From Sediminibacterium soli (lineage in GTDB: Bacteria > Bacteroidota > Bacteroidia > Chitinophagales > Chitinophagaceae): a stretch of DNA of 64,000 bases. The stretch is taken from the NCBI RefSeq assembly GCF_009939225.1, contig NZ_JAACJR010000006.1:677828-741827 (forward strand). The letters run 5' to 3'. A program made the translations under genes and the position numbers. Below the pieces are notes generated by a model. That model was not told the DNA's origin. It saw only the letters and a program-made list of their open reading frames with translations, and ran no database searches. Positions within the stretch are counted from its first letter, which is position 1. Every line of letters starts with the position of its first letter. Of the stretch, positions 8,234 through 16,233 are shown piece by piece.

Positions 8234-9220
8234 ATGTCTGCTAAACAAGTTACTAAGATCGGGGTACTTACTTCAGGAGGGGATGCGCCGGGCATGAATG
8301 CCGCCATCAGGGCCGTTGCAAGAACCGGAATTTATCATGGTCTCGAAGTGTATGGCGTTATGCGCGGTTACAGCGGTATGATCGATGATGATATTTTCAG
8401 GATGGAATCCCGTTCTGTTGCCAACATCATTCAGCGCGGTGGCACCATACTCAAAACTGCCCGCAGCAAAGAGTTCTTCGAATACGAAGGGCGCAAGAAA
8501 GCTTACGAGAACCTGAAAAGAAGGGGTATCGACTCGCTGGTGATCATCGGCGGCGACGGCAGTTTCCGCGGCGCACAGAAATTCAGTAATGAATTCGATA
8601 TCCCCTGTATCGGGTTACCCGGCACCATCGACAAGGATATTGCCGGAAGCGATTTCACCATCGGCTTCGATACGGCCGTGAACACCGCTGTGGAAGCCAT
8701 CGACAAAGTGCGCGACACGGCCGACGCACACGACCGTTTGTTCATCGTGGAAGTGATGGGACGCGATGCGGGATATATCGCCCTGCACAGCGGTATCGCA
8801 ACCGGTGCGGAAAACATCCTGATACCCGAAACCAAAACAGATATCGACGAACTGGTCAGTTCCCTTTCCGAAAAAGAGAAAAGGAAAAAACTGGTGAACC
8901 TCGTGGTGGTGGCGGAAGGTGATGAGTTCGGCGGCGGTAACGAGATCGCATCGATCATAAGAGAAAGACTGCCGCATCTCGATACCAGGGTTTGCATACT
9001 CGGTCATATCCAGCGCGGCGGCTCGCCAACCTGTCTCGACAGGCTGATCGCCAGCCGTATGGGTTATCATGCAGTGGAGTGTCTGCTCAACGGCAAACAC
9101 AATGTGATGGTGGGTATACTGAACAACAAACTGCATTATACACCGCTGAACAGCGCGGTAAAAGCCAAGCAGAAAATCTCTGATGACTGGTTGAAGATCG
9201 TTAAGATACTCGCCAGCTGA
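8234..9220 (+). CDS. pfkA: ATP-dependent 6-phosphofructokinase
   Basis: This 328-residue protein matches the length of bacterial PFK-1. It phosphorylates fructose 6-phosphate to fructose 1,6-bisphosphate in glycolysis. Clear family segments are the N-terminal nucleotide loop GVLTSGGDAPGMNAAIRA, GGDGSFRGA (the ATP-site glycine motif, in the form of ATP-using enzymes), the catalytic GLPGTIDKDI with its TID, MGRDAGYIAL, and HIQRGGSPT near the C-terminus. Pyruvate kinase follows 44 bp downstream on the same strand, so the two irreversible glycolytic steps are in one operon. Repeats and a promoter upstream suggest regulated expression. Confidence 0.95.
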   Translation: MSAKQVTKIGVLTSGGDAPGMNAAIRAVARTGIYHGLEVYGVMRGYSGMIDDDIFRMESRSVANIIQRGGTILKTARSKEFFEYEGRKKAYENLKRRGIDSLVIIGGDGSFRGAQKFSNEFDIPCIGLPGTIDKDIAGSDFTIGFDTAVNTAVEAIDKVRDTADAHDRLFIVEVMGRDAGYIALHSGIATGAENILIPETKTDIDELVSSLSEKEKRKKLVNLVVVAEGDEFGGGNEIASIIRERLPHLDTRVCILGHIQRGGSPTCLDRLIASRMGYHAVECLLNGKHNVMVGILNNKLHYTPLNSAVKAKQKISDDWLKIVKILAS

Positions 9221-9264
9221 TCATCCAATAAAAAGACCCCATTTTCGAACCCCAATAAGAAAAA

Positions 9265-10755
9265 ATGTCAAAGAACCTCGACAAATACCTGCACAGGAAT
9301 ATGGATAAGGAAGCAGGTGTGGCCCACATGAACCATCGTACCAAGATCGTTGCAACCGTTGGCCCGGCCTGTGATACCTATGAAAAACTGCTGGAACTGG
9401 TGAAAGCAGGCGTTAACGTGTTCCGACTGAATTTTTCGCACGGAAGTCATGAAGACAAACTCAATATCATCGAGCATATCCGCAACATCAACAAAAGCGA
9501 ACCCTATAATATCGCCATCCTTGGCGATCTGCAGGGACCTAAACTGCGTGTTGGCGAGATAGAGAACAATGCACTGGAAGTAAAAGTGGGTGATATCCTC
9601 ACTTTCACCAACACCAAATGCATCGGCACAAAAGAAAAGATCTATGTCTCATACCCCAACCTCGCCGGCGATGTAACGGTGGGCAATGTGATCATGATCG
9701 ACGATGGCAAGATAGAAGTGAAAGTGGCCAGCATAGAAACCAATGGCGATGTGAAAGTGCTGGTAACGCTGGGTGGCGTACTGTCTTCCAAAAAAGGCAT
9801 CAACCTGCCCGATACAAAAATATCCCTGCCCGCATTGACGGACAAAGACCTGGTGGATCTTGAATTCATCATTGAACAGAAATGCGACTGGGTGGCGCTC
9901 AGCTTTGTGCGCAGCGTAAACGATATCGTCAGTCTGCGTGAAAAACTGAATGCGAAAAAGAGCAAGACCAAGATCATTGCCAAGATAGAAAAACCGGAGG
10001 CCCTGGTGAATATCCGCGATATCATCATCGAAAGCGACGGTATCATGGTGGCTCGTGGCGACCTTGGTGTTGAACTGCCGGTGGAAAAAATACCGCTGAT
10101 ACAGAAAGAGCTGATCCGTAAATGTATCCACCGCGCCAAGCCTGTTATCGTGGCCACGCAGATGATGGAGAGCATGATAGACCGCGTAAAACCAAACCGC
10201 AGCGAGATCACCGACGTAGCCAATGCCGTACTGGAAGGCGCCGATGCCGTTATGCTGAGCGGCGAAACGGCCACCGGCCAGCACCCGGCGCTGGTGGTGG
10301 AAACCATGTGCAAGATCATTGCGGAAGTGGAGAAAAGAGAATACCGGTATAACCGCGCGGAAGACCTGAAACCACAGCCGCATTCTCCCTCTTTTCACAG
10401 CGATGCGGTGTGTTATAATGCAGCCAAGATATCTACCGATGTGGAGGCCAGCGCACTGATCGGGATGACGCAGAGCGGCTACACTGCTTTTATGCTGAGC
10501 AGCTATCGCCCCTTCTCTCCCCTGTATATTTTTACCAAGGAAAAAACACTGGTAAACCAGCTGAGCCTAAGTTGGGGCGTGCGTGCGTTTTATTACGACG
10601 AAGAAGACAGTTTGGACGACATCATCCACGATCAGATCAATATCCTCAAAGAAAGGGGCTTTGTCAAGGCGGGAGATGTGGTGGTGAATACCGGAAGCAC
10701 CCCTGTGCACCTGCACCTGCCGACAAATATCATCAAGCTGACAACGATCGAGTAA
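9265..10755 (+). CDS. pyk: Pyruvate kinase
   Basis: This 496-residue enzyme transfers phosphate from phosphoenolpyruvate to ADP. It has KIVATVGPA near the N-terminus, RLNFSHGSHE, LGDLQGPKLRVGE, the active-site IIAKIEKPEAL segment (Lys and Glu), MVARGDLGVELP, and the C-terminal allosteric domain ending in the STPVHLHLPTNIIKL stretch. About 20 residues precede the usual start of the family; an internal Met just before NHRTKIV is a possible alternative start. It follows pfkA in the same operon and is closed by a strong terminator at 10786-10817. Confidence 0.95.
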   Translation: MSKNLDKYLHRNMDKEAGVAHMNHRTKIVATVGPACDTYEKLLELVKAGVNVFRLNFSHGSHEDKLNIIEHIRNINKSEPYNIAILGDLQGPKLRVGEIENNALEVKVGDILTFTNTKCIGTKEKIYVSYPNLAGDVTVGNVIMIDDGKIEVKVASIETNGDVKVLVTLGGVLSSKKGINLPDTKISLPALTDKDLVDLEFIIEQKCDWVALSFVRSVNDIVSLREKLNAKKSKTKIIAKIEKPEALVNIRDIIIESDGIMVARGDLGVELPVEKIPLIQKELIRKCIHRAKPVIVATQMMESMIDRVKPNRSEITDVANAVLEGADAVMLSGETATGQHPALVVETMCKIIAEVEKREYRYNRAEDLKPQPHSPSFHSDAVCYNAAKISTDVEASALIGMTQSGYTAFMLSSYRPFSPLYIFTKEKTLVNQLSLSWGVRAFYYDEEDSLDDIIHDQINILKERGFVKAGDVVVNTGSTPVHLHLPTNIIKLTTIE

Positions 10756-10785
10756 ATTCAATCGGTTGTCTTAAAATATTCAGGT

Positions 10786-10817
10786 AAAGATTCCCGCTAA
10801 CCCGGGAATCTTTTTTA
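10786..10817 (+). terminator. Rho-independent terminator after pyk
   Basis: A perfect 11-bp stem AAAGATTCCCG / CGGGAATCTTT with a six-base loop is followed by a T run. It closes the pfkA-pyk operon. Confidence 0.85.
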
Positions 10818-10853
10818 TTTTCACTCGCTGTTTAGCCAAAAAAGCACTGCCAC

Positions 10854-12752
10854 ATGGTTGATTCATTTGAAAAAATCCCCGTTTCCATTTACCCCAACGC
10901 CAAAGAAGGTTCAAAATATGTAGCGGAGGAAATAGCAAAACTGATCCGCGAAAAACAGGCCGCCGGCGAAAAATGCGTGCTCGGTATGGCCACAGGGGGT
11001 ACGCCCATCCTGCTGTACGAAGAACTGGTGCGTATGCACAAAGAGGAAGGACTGAGTTTCCGCAATGTGATTACATTCAACCTGGATGAGTACTACCCGA
11101 TAGAAAAAACAGCTTACCAGAGTTACTGGTCTTTTATGCACCGTAACCTGTTTGATCATATCGATATCGACCGCAGCAATATTCATATACCCGATGGCAC
11201 CTGGTCAAAAGAAGAGATCAAACAGCACTGTGCGGCATACGAAAAAGAGTTTGAAGCGGCAGGCGGCATCGATCTCCAGATACTGGGTATCGGTTTGAAC
11301 GGGCATATCGGTTTCAACGAACCGGGTTCGAGCATCCATTCGAAAACGCGGCTGGTAAACCTCGAGAACACCACGCGTATTGCCAATACCTACGAATTCG
11401 AGAATATCTCCAAAGTGCCAAGACTCGCCATCACGATGGGCATCAGCACCATCATGCAGGCAAAAAAAATATTGCTGATGGCCTGGGGCTCCAAAGCCAC
11501 TATCGTTGCACGCTCGGTGGAAGGGCATGTAACAGAACAGGTGCCCGCCAGTCTTTTGCAGCAGCATCCCGACTGCACATTCATTATCGACGAGCCGGCG
11601 TCTTCCGACCTTACCAGGGTAAAATCGCCCTGGCTTACCGGCGACTGTGTTTGGTTGCCAAAGATGATACGCCGTGCGGTGGTGCAGATGGCATTAAAAC
11701 TCGGCAAACCCGTGCTGAGTCTTACCGCAGACGATTATGTTGAGCAGGGCTTATCAGACCTGCTGATCGAAAAAGGCGATGCCTACGAGATCAACCTGCA
11801 GGTATATTACATGCTGCGCGATTCCATCACGGGCTGGCCCGGTGGTAAACCCGGCGCCGTAATACCCGCGCATCCGGAACGCAGCGAGCCGCATCCCAAA
11901 CGCTGCCTGATCTTCTCTCCTCACCCCGACGATGATATCATCAGCATGGGCGGCACTTTTATGCGCTTGCACGACCAGGGACATGAAGTGCATGTTGCCT
12001 ACCAGACCAGCGGCAATATTGCCGTTACCGACGAATTCGTTACCCGTTTCATCGATTTTGCCGTTGGTTTCGAAGACATGTTCGGTATCGACAACCACAA
12101 AAGCCAGGAGATATTAAGCGCGGCGCGCAAATACATCGCCACCAAAAAGAAAGACCAGACGGATACAGCCGAGATCCGTTCCATCAAGGGACTGATCAGG
12201 AGATGCGAGGCAAAAGCCACCTGCCGGTATGTGGGGCTTACAGATGACCGGGCGCATTTTATGAACCTGCCCTTCTACGAAACGGGCACCATCGAGAAAA
12301 AACCGATGGGCGAAGAAGACGTGCTGATCACCATGGAACTGCTGCGCAGGATCCAGCCCCACCAGGTGTACTGTGCGGGCGACCTCGCCGATCCGCATGG
12401 CACACACAAGGTTTGCCTGGATATTGTTTTTGAAAGTCTGCGCAGACTCAAAGCAGAAGGCGAGCCCTGGATAAACGACTGCTGGGTTTGGCTCTACAAA
12501 GGCGCATGGCAGGAATGGGATATTTCCGAAATCGAAATGGCCATACCCATGAGTCCCGACCAGGTAATGAAAAAACGTTTCGGCATATTCATACACCAGT
12601 CGCAAAAAGACATGGTGCCTTTTCAGGGAAGCGACAGCCGCGAATTCTGGCAAAGGGCCGAGGACCGCAATGCCAACACTGCCGAATTATACGCTTCGCT
12701 CGGTATGACCAAATACGCCGCGATGGAAGCATTTGTAAGATGGCATTATTAG
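10854..12752 (+). CDS. nagB: NagB-like glucosamine-6-phosphate deaminase fused to a PIG-L/LmbE domain
   Basis: This 632-residue protein has two domains. Residues 1 to about 270 are a NagB domain, with ATGGTP (46-51), NLDEYYP (76-82) and GIGLNGHIGFNEPGS (145-159); NagB converts glucosamine 6-phosphate to fructose 6-phosphate and ammonia. From about 350 on there is a PIG-L/LmbE-type fold with the zinc motif HPDDD (about 356-360) and a later DPHGTHK; such domains are N-deacetylases on GlcNAc-type substrates. The fusion is known in Bacteroidota and may join deacetylation to deamination in amino-sugar catabolism, but the second activity is inference. It stands alone, after the pyk terminator. Confidence 0.85.
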   Translation: MVDSFEKIPVSIYPNAKEGSKYVAEEIAKLIREKQAAGEKCVLGMATGGTPILLYEELVRMHKEEGLSFRNVITFNLDEYYPIEKTAYQSYWSFMHRNLFDHIDIDRSNIHIPDGTWSKEEIKQHCAAYEKEFEAAGGIDLQILGIGLNGHIGFNEPGSSIHSKTRLVNLENTTRIANTYEFENISKVPRLAITMGISTIMQAKKILLMAWGSKATIVARSVEGHVTEQVPASLLQQHPDCTFIIDEPASSDLTRVKSPWLTGDCVWLPKMIRRAVVQMALKLGKPVLSLTADDYVEQGLSDLLIEKGDAYEINLQVYYMLRDSITGWPGGKPGAVIPAHPERSEPHPKRCLIFSPHPDDDIISMGGTFMRLHDQGHEVHVAYQTSGNIAVTDEFVTRFIDFAVGFEDMFGIDNHKSQEILSAARKYIATKKKDQTDTAEIRSIKGLIRRCEAKATCRYVGLTDDRAHFMNLPFYETGTIEKKPMGEEDVLITMELLRRIQPHQVYCAGDLADPHGTHKVCLDIVFESLRRLKAEGEPWINDCWVWLYKGAWQEWDISEIEMAIPMSPDQVMKKRFGIFIHQSQKDMVPFQGSDSREFWQRAEDRNANTAELYASLGMTKYAAMEAFVRWHY

Positions 12753-12757
12753 GAGCG

Positions 12758-12835
12758 AAAAATGAGCCGTGAAATGTGAAAGGATACCATGTCCTTTCTT
12801 CCCATTTTTCATCTCGCACTTTTCACTTTCCCCTT
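12758..12835. repeat. Degenerate GTGAAA-type inverted repeat, inner hairpin
   Basis: Between nagB and the PAP2 gene the sequence is low complexity, with GTGAAATGTGAAA on the left and the roughly complementary CACTTTTCACTTT on the right. A perfect inner stem, GAAAGGA (12778-12784) with TCCTTTC (12792-12798), has a 7-base loop. Its style resembles the GTGAG and ATGGTT repeats elsewhere in the window. Confidence 0.5.
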
Positions 12836-12842
12836 ACATTTG
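12835..12842 (+). promoter_or_regulatory. -7 element four bases before the PAP2 start codon
   Basis: TACATTTG, a perfect TAnnTTTG, is followed by CCGG and then ATG. This spacing implies transcription starting at or next to the A of the start codon, hence a leaderless mRNA. It also supports the choice of start at 12847. Confidence 0.5.
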
Positions 12843-12846
12843 CCGG

Positions 12847-13485
12847 ATGCAAGGGGAAAAGTCTGCAATTGCTTTGGCATGGAAAGAGGCGTGGACCGAT
12901 AAACGGTTCAGGCTGATCACCATCATTGGCAGTGTGCTGTTGTTTGTGATACTGGCCAGTTTTCCTTTTTTCTTTACCTATATTGAAACAAGACCGGGTA
13001 CGCAGCTGCACGACCGTCTGCTGTTGTTGCTGCCGCCGCGCGATGTATCCGTTCCCACTTTTGTGATCATCTGGTCGATGACGGCATTGCTCTGGATCAG
13101 GTGTGTTCAGGATCCATCTGTTTTTATTGTTTTTCTTTGCAGCTTCATCCTGCTGTCGGTGACCCGGATGATCACCATCATGCTGGTGCCGCTTGATCCG
13201 CCGCAGGGACTGATCCCGCTGAAAGACCCGTTAAGCAGTATTTTTTACGGGGGAATGGACGTGTTTATCCAGAAAGACCTTTTTTACTCGGGCCACACTT
13301 CCATACAGTTGCTGATGTTTTTCACTTTCAAAAAGAAATCAGATAAATTCCTGGCTTTTTTTTCCTCACTCGCCATCGCATCGTTTGTATTGCTGCAGCA
13401 TGTGCATTATACCATCGATGTGCTGGGCGCCCTGCTGTTCAGTTTTTTCGTTCACAGGGCCAGCAAAAAAATCACGGGGTATTAG
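12847..13485 (+). CDS. PAP2-like / sphingomyelin-synthase-related membrane protein
   Basis: This 212-residue integral membrane protein has about five or six hydrophobic segments. The motifs SGHTSIQLLMFF and HVHYTIDVLGAL match the C2 and C3 blocks of the PAP2_C family, which includes sphingomyelin synthase and related enzymes. His in SGHT, and His and Asp in HYTIDV, are the expected catalytic residues. Bacteroidota make sphingolipids, so a head-group transferase or lipid phosphatase role is plausible but is inference. The reading frame is open upstream to 12769. I start at MQGEKSAIA because the -7 element TACATTTG lies exactly four bases before it. Confidence 0.65.
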   Translation: MQGEKSAIALAWKEAWTDKRFRLITIIGSVLLFVILASFPFFFTYIETRPGTQLHDRLLLLLPPRDVSVPTFVIIWSMTALLWIRCVQDPSVFIVFLCSFILLSVTRMITIMLVPLDPPQGLIPLKDPLSSIFYGGMDVFIQKDLFYSGHTSIQLLMFFTFKKKSDKFLAFFSSLAIASFVLLQHVHYTIDVLGALLFSFFVHRASKKITGY

Positions 13486-13545
13486 CAGCCCAACGCCGAA
13501 CGGGTACCGGCTCTCCGCATCTCCTGCTTTTGACTTTTAAATTTA

Positions 13546-14649
13546 TCAAAACGCCTCTCCAATCTGCAGGTAAAGCCCATTGTTCTTTCCGCCGCCGGTG
13601 CCGTAATCGATACGGAGGTTGAGCTTTTCTTTTTTGTCGAGTGCCACCCGCAAACCCGCGCCCATGGAATGCCTGAGGTCATCGAGCGCATACTCCCGCC
13701 AGTTGGCGGCCACACTGCCTGTTCCGGCAAACAGGGCCAGTCCAAAACGTCCTTTTACATGCAGGCGGTATTCTCCCTGCAATACCAGTTGGTTTATATC
13801 GCGGTACCTGCCCTCGTAAAATCCGCGCATCCGGCTGGCGCCGCCAAGCGCTGCCAGGCTCCTGATAGGCACTTCCCTGCCCGTGTTATTAAAACTGTAG
13901 AGCTGGAAGGCAAGCACCTGCTTTTTTGTGAGCGACAGGTATTTGCGAAGGTCAACGAGTATATTGGTGTAATTATAATCCGATCCCCAAATGGCATCGA
14001 AATGATCTATGAACAGCTGTCCAAAAAATCCTTTATCGGGAGAGAAGGCATTGTTGCGGCTGTCGTAAGTGAAACTGCCGCCGAAACCGGCTATTTTGTA
14101 TCCTTTTCTTCCCTGCACATCCTGTTTGTCAAATGCGCCCCCGCTGAGGTACTCGATATTCCATACTTTCTGGTTCTCGAATATGATACCGGCAAACAGG
14201 TGCCTGGCCACTTTCCGCATCAGGTGCGCGTATACATAGTACTGCTGGAACCGGTACGGCTCTTCTGCAGTAACAGGCGTTTGTTTACCGAGCCCCCAGA
14301 ATTTATCGGGAAAGGAACTGTACGAAAACTGCTCGTTCAGTATATACTTTTCTTTCCGGAAATACTGGGCACCGTTAATGGCCATCACCAGTTGCTTCTT
14401 GGTGGAGTACAAAGCAAGGGCCTGCATGCTGGAGGTGCGCGAACCGGTATCATCCGGAAAAATGCGGAAAGTAAAGGAGCTTGCCGTTCCGAAGGCCCAG
14501 CCTGTTTCAACGGATTTGGATATGACAGGAAGGATCAGCAGTTTTGTTTTTTTTGCGGAATCCGGTTGCGCCATCGCGTAAGCAATACATCCGCAGACTG
14601 CCATAAAACAGTAAAAAAAACGAAGTGCGTATCTCTGATTGCGGCTCAT
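13546..14649 (-). CDS. Omp85/BamA-superfamily outer-membrane beta-barrel protein
   Basis: This 367-residue protein has a signal peptide (cut after about AYAMAQ). The rest alternates polar and hydrophobic residues like a 16-strand barrel and ends in Phe, the outer-membrane sorting signal. SFTYDSRNNAFSPDKGFFGQL and LGGASRMRGFYEGRYRD match the surface-antigen (D15) domain, the second being the conserved loop-6 RGF/Y motif of Omp85 proteins. It lacks POTRA domains, so it is a short member. Such barrels in Bacteroidota are of unknown cargo. It converges with the PAP2 gene. The near-consensus -7 TAATTTCG lies seven bases before its ATG. Confidence 0.75.
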   Translation of the reverse strand: MSRNQRYALRFFYCFMAVCGCIAYAMAQPDSAKKTKLLILPVISKSVETGWAFGTASSFTFRIFPDDTGSRTSSMQALALYSTKKQLVMAINGAQYFRKEKYILNEQFSYSSFPDKFWGLGKQTPVTAEEPYRFQQYYVYAHLMRKVARHLFAGIIFENQKVWNIEYLSGGAFDKQDVQGRKGYKIAGFGGSFTYDSRNNAFSPDKGFFGQLFIDHFDAIWGSDYNYTNILVDLRKYLSLTKKQVLAFQLYSFNNTGREVPIRSLAALGGASRMRGFYEGRYRDINQLVLQGEYRLHVKGRFGLALFAGTGSVAANWREYALDDLRHSMGAGLRVALDKKEKLNLRIDYGTGGGKNNGLYLQIGEAF

Positions 14650-14790
14650 AAAGCCTCGAAATTAACCGCTTATAACATATTGCCACAAAATCCTTAGATT
14701 AATTTGCTTAGATTTGCCTGTTTTTTGGACACATTGTCTTACTAATTTCATAATAATTAATTAACATTACATTCTAACGTATAGAGTAAG

Positions 14791-15603
14791 ATGAAAAAAT
14801 GGGAGAGCCACTTTCAGCTTGGTGATACAGTAACACAGGAGCAGGTTGATTTTTTTGACAAACACGGTGTAATCGTATTCCGCAACTTTATCAATAGGGA
14901 AAAGGTTGACCTTTATCTCAGCGAACTGAAGCGCCTGGAAACGGAATGGCTGAGCGAAAACAAGGATAAAGTCAACGGCATTCCGCTCAAACACGGCAAA
15001 GACGAACATGGCAACAGAACCATCCAGCGGCTTTGTTTTACTTCCTTATACAGCGATGCCCTGCACCAGCTTTTGGAAGAATCCAGGTTAAAAAACCTCA
15101 TGGCCTTCCTGCATCCCTACGAAGGCAGAATCGGCGAAAATGAGAAAGACGGCCTGGTCATCAACAACTACATCAATACCCCCAACAGCACTTTTACCCA
15201 GATGGGCTGGCATACCGATGCGCCGCGCGACCTGTTCCTCGGCCAGAAGATCATGCCCATGCTGAACGTAGGTATCCATCTCGACGACTGCAAATTCGAG
15301 AACGGCGGTCTGCGGGTACTGCCCGGTACGCATAAACAAAGCGTGCTGAAACTGCTGTTTGGCAAAAAATATTTTATCGATAACAACGACGACGACCGCG
15401 AAGTGGGATTCGACCTGCATGCCGGTGATCTTTCCGTTCACGACGGCCGTTTATGGCACAGGGTGAAACAATCCCCGCTGTACGGCGAGGCCAGCCGCCG
15501 CCGGGTTATGTACATTCCGTTCATCACGGGCAAATACAAACCCAAAGACGAGAACAGCAAAACACCGTTCTATCACCGGTTCACTTCCAAAGTGCACCAT
15601 TGA
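14791..15603 (+). CDS. Phytanoyl-CoA dioxygenase (PhyH)-family protein
   Basis: This 270-residue cytoplasmic protein belongs to the Fe(II)/2-oxoglutarate-dependent PhyH family. The metal HxD is seen in GWHTDAPRD (about 140-142), the distal metal His in GRLWHRVKQ (about 222), and the 2-oxoglutarate-binding Arg region follows in ASRRRVMYIPF. The substrate is not predictable: family members hydroxylate lipids, antibiotics and amino acids. It is a single gene ended by a terminator at 15622-15643. Two TTAGAT-containing repeats and an isolated TAGATTTG (14709-14716) lie upstream in an AT-rich leader. Confidence 0.75.
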   Translation: MKKWESHFQLGDTVTQEQVDFFDKHGVIVFRNFINREKVDLYLSELKRLETEWLSENKDKVNGIPLKHGKDEHGNRTIQRLCFTSLYSDALHQLLEESRLKNLMAFLHPYEGRIGENEKDGLVINNYINTPNSTFTQMGWHTDAPRDLFLGQKIMPMLNVGIHLDDCKFENGGLRVLPGTHKQSVLKLLFGKKYFIDNNDDDREVGFDLHAGDLSVHDGRLWHRVKQSPLYGEASRRRVMYIPFITGKYKPKDENSKTPFYHRFTSKVHH

Positions 15604-15621
15604 TCAAATCATACAAAAAGG

Positions 15622-15643
15622 CCGGCCAAAGCCGGTTTTTTTA
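15622..15643 (+). terminator. Rho-independent terminator after the PhyH gene
   Basis: Stem CCGGC/GCCGG with loop CAAA, extended by A's pairing with the following T run (TTTTTTT). Confidence 0.75.
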
Positions 15644-15734
15644 TGCCCGCACGCTTCCCAAATGCCATCCATCCATTTCTAATCATTTTCCAATCTGCCG
15701 GTAGCCGCCCATTTCCTAATTTTAGGGCCGCAAA

Positions 15735-16133
15735 ATGTATGTAAAAAAATTATATACGGTTATCAGGCCGGCATTGTTTTCCCTTATGCTGATTACGCTG
15801 GGGGTTTGCCTGCTGTCGTTTGCCAGTTGCGACAATACCCATAGCTACACCGGCTATTCCGTGCAGCAAGACGGGTGTTTTCATTTGATCGACAGACCCG
15901 GCGATACCGGTCAGCCCGAACTCACCAAAACAGATCCCGATCAGGAAGGCCATTCCCGGGTATTTATCCGCACCCGCGGCACATTGAAATCCTTTATCAG
16001 GAACCAGCCTGTATTTGCCGAAGCATATGCAGCCTTCCCTCCTGTTCTGTCAGATAACAACAAACCCAGCTATGGCACCCCGCTGATCAGACCGGCTTAC
16101 TACCGGTTCCTGTTCCGTTACCAGTTGTTCTGA
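15735..16133 (+). CDS. Hypothetical protein, putative lipoprotein
   Basis: This 132-residue protein is not recognised. The first 35 residues contain one hydrophobic segment ending in SFASC, which could be a lipobox with Cys as the lipidated residue, followed by DNTHSYTGYS. The remainder is short, polar and without motifs known to me. A near-consensus -7 element (TAATTTTA) lies ten bases before the ATG. It sits between the PhyH gene and the RND operon, separated from the latter by 100 bp with a palindrome, so it is probably transcribed separately. Coding potential is supported by codon use like the neighbours. Confidence 0.5.
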   Translation: MYVKKLYTVIRPALFSLMLITLGVCLLSFASCDNTHSYTGYSVQQDGCFHLIDRPGDTGQPELTKTDPDQEGHSRVFIRTRGTLKSFIRNQPVFAEAYAAFPPVLSDNNKPSYGTPLIRPAYYRFLFRYQLF

Positions 16134-16181
16134 CATCCTCTTTGCTTTCTTCCCTTTACCTGTTCGTATCAGCCGCCTGTT

Positions 16182-16198
16182 TGTTTACCCGGTAAACA
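16182..16198. promoter_or_regulatory. Perfect 17-bp palindrome upstream of the RND operon
   Basis: TGTTTACCCGGTAAACA is a perfect inverted repeat around a central C, 35 bp before the adaptor gene. TetR- or MarR-type repressors of efflux pumps bind such sites. No regulator gene is adjacent, so the function is inference. Confidence 0.45.
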
Positions 16199-16233
16199 GC
16201 GGCACATCATTGTATCACCTATAACACCAATTC

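Noticed and set aside
13669..14697. 342-residue open frame antisense to the Omp85-type gene
   Set aside because: The opposite strand has a signal peptide, Omp85 motifs and a terminal Phe; this frame has none.
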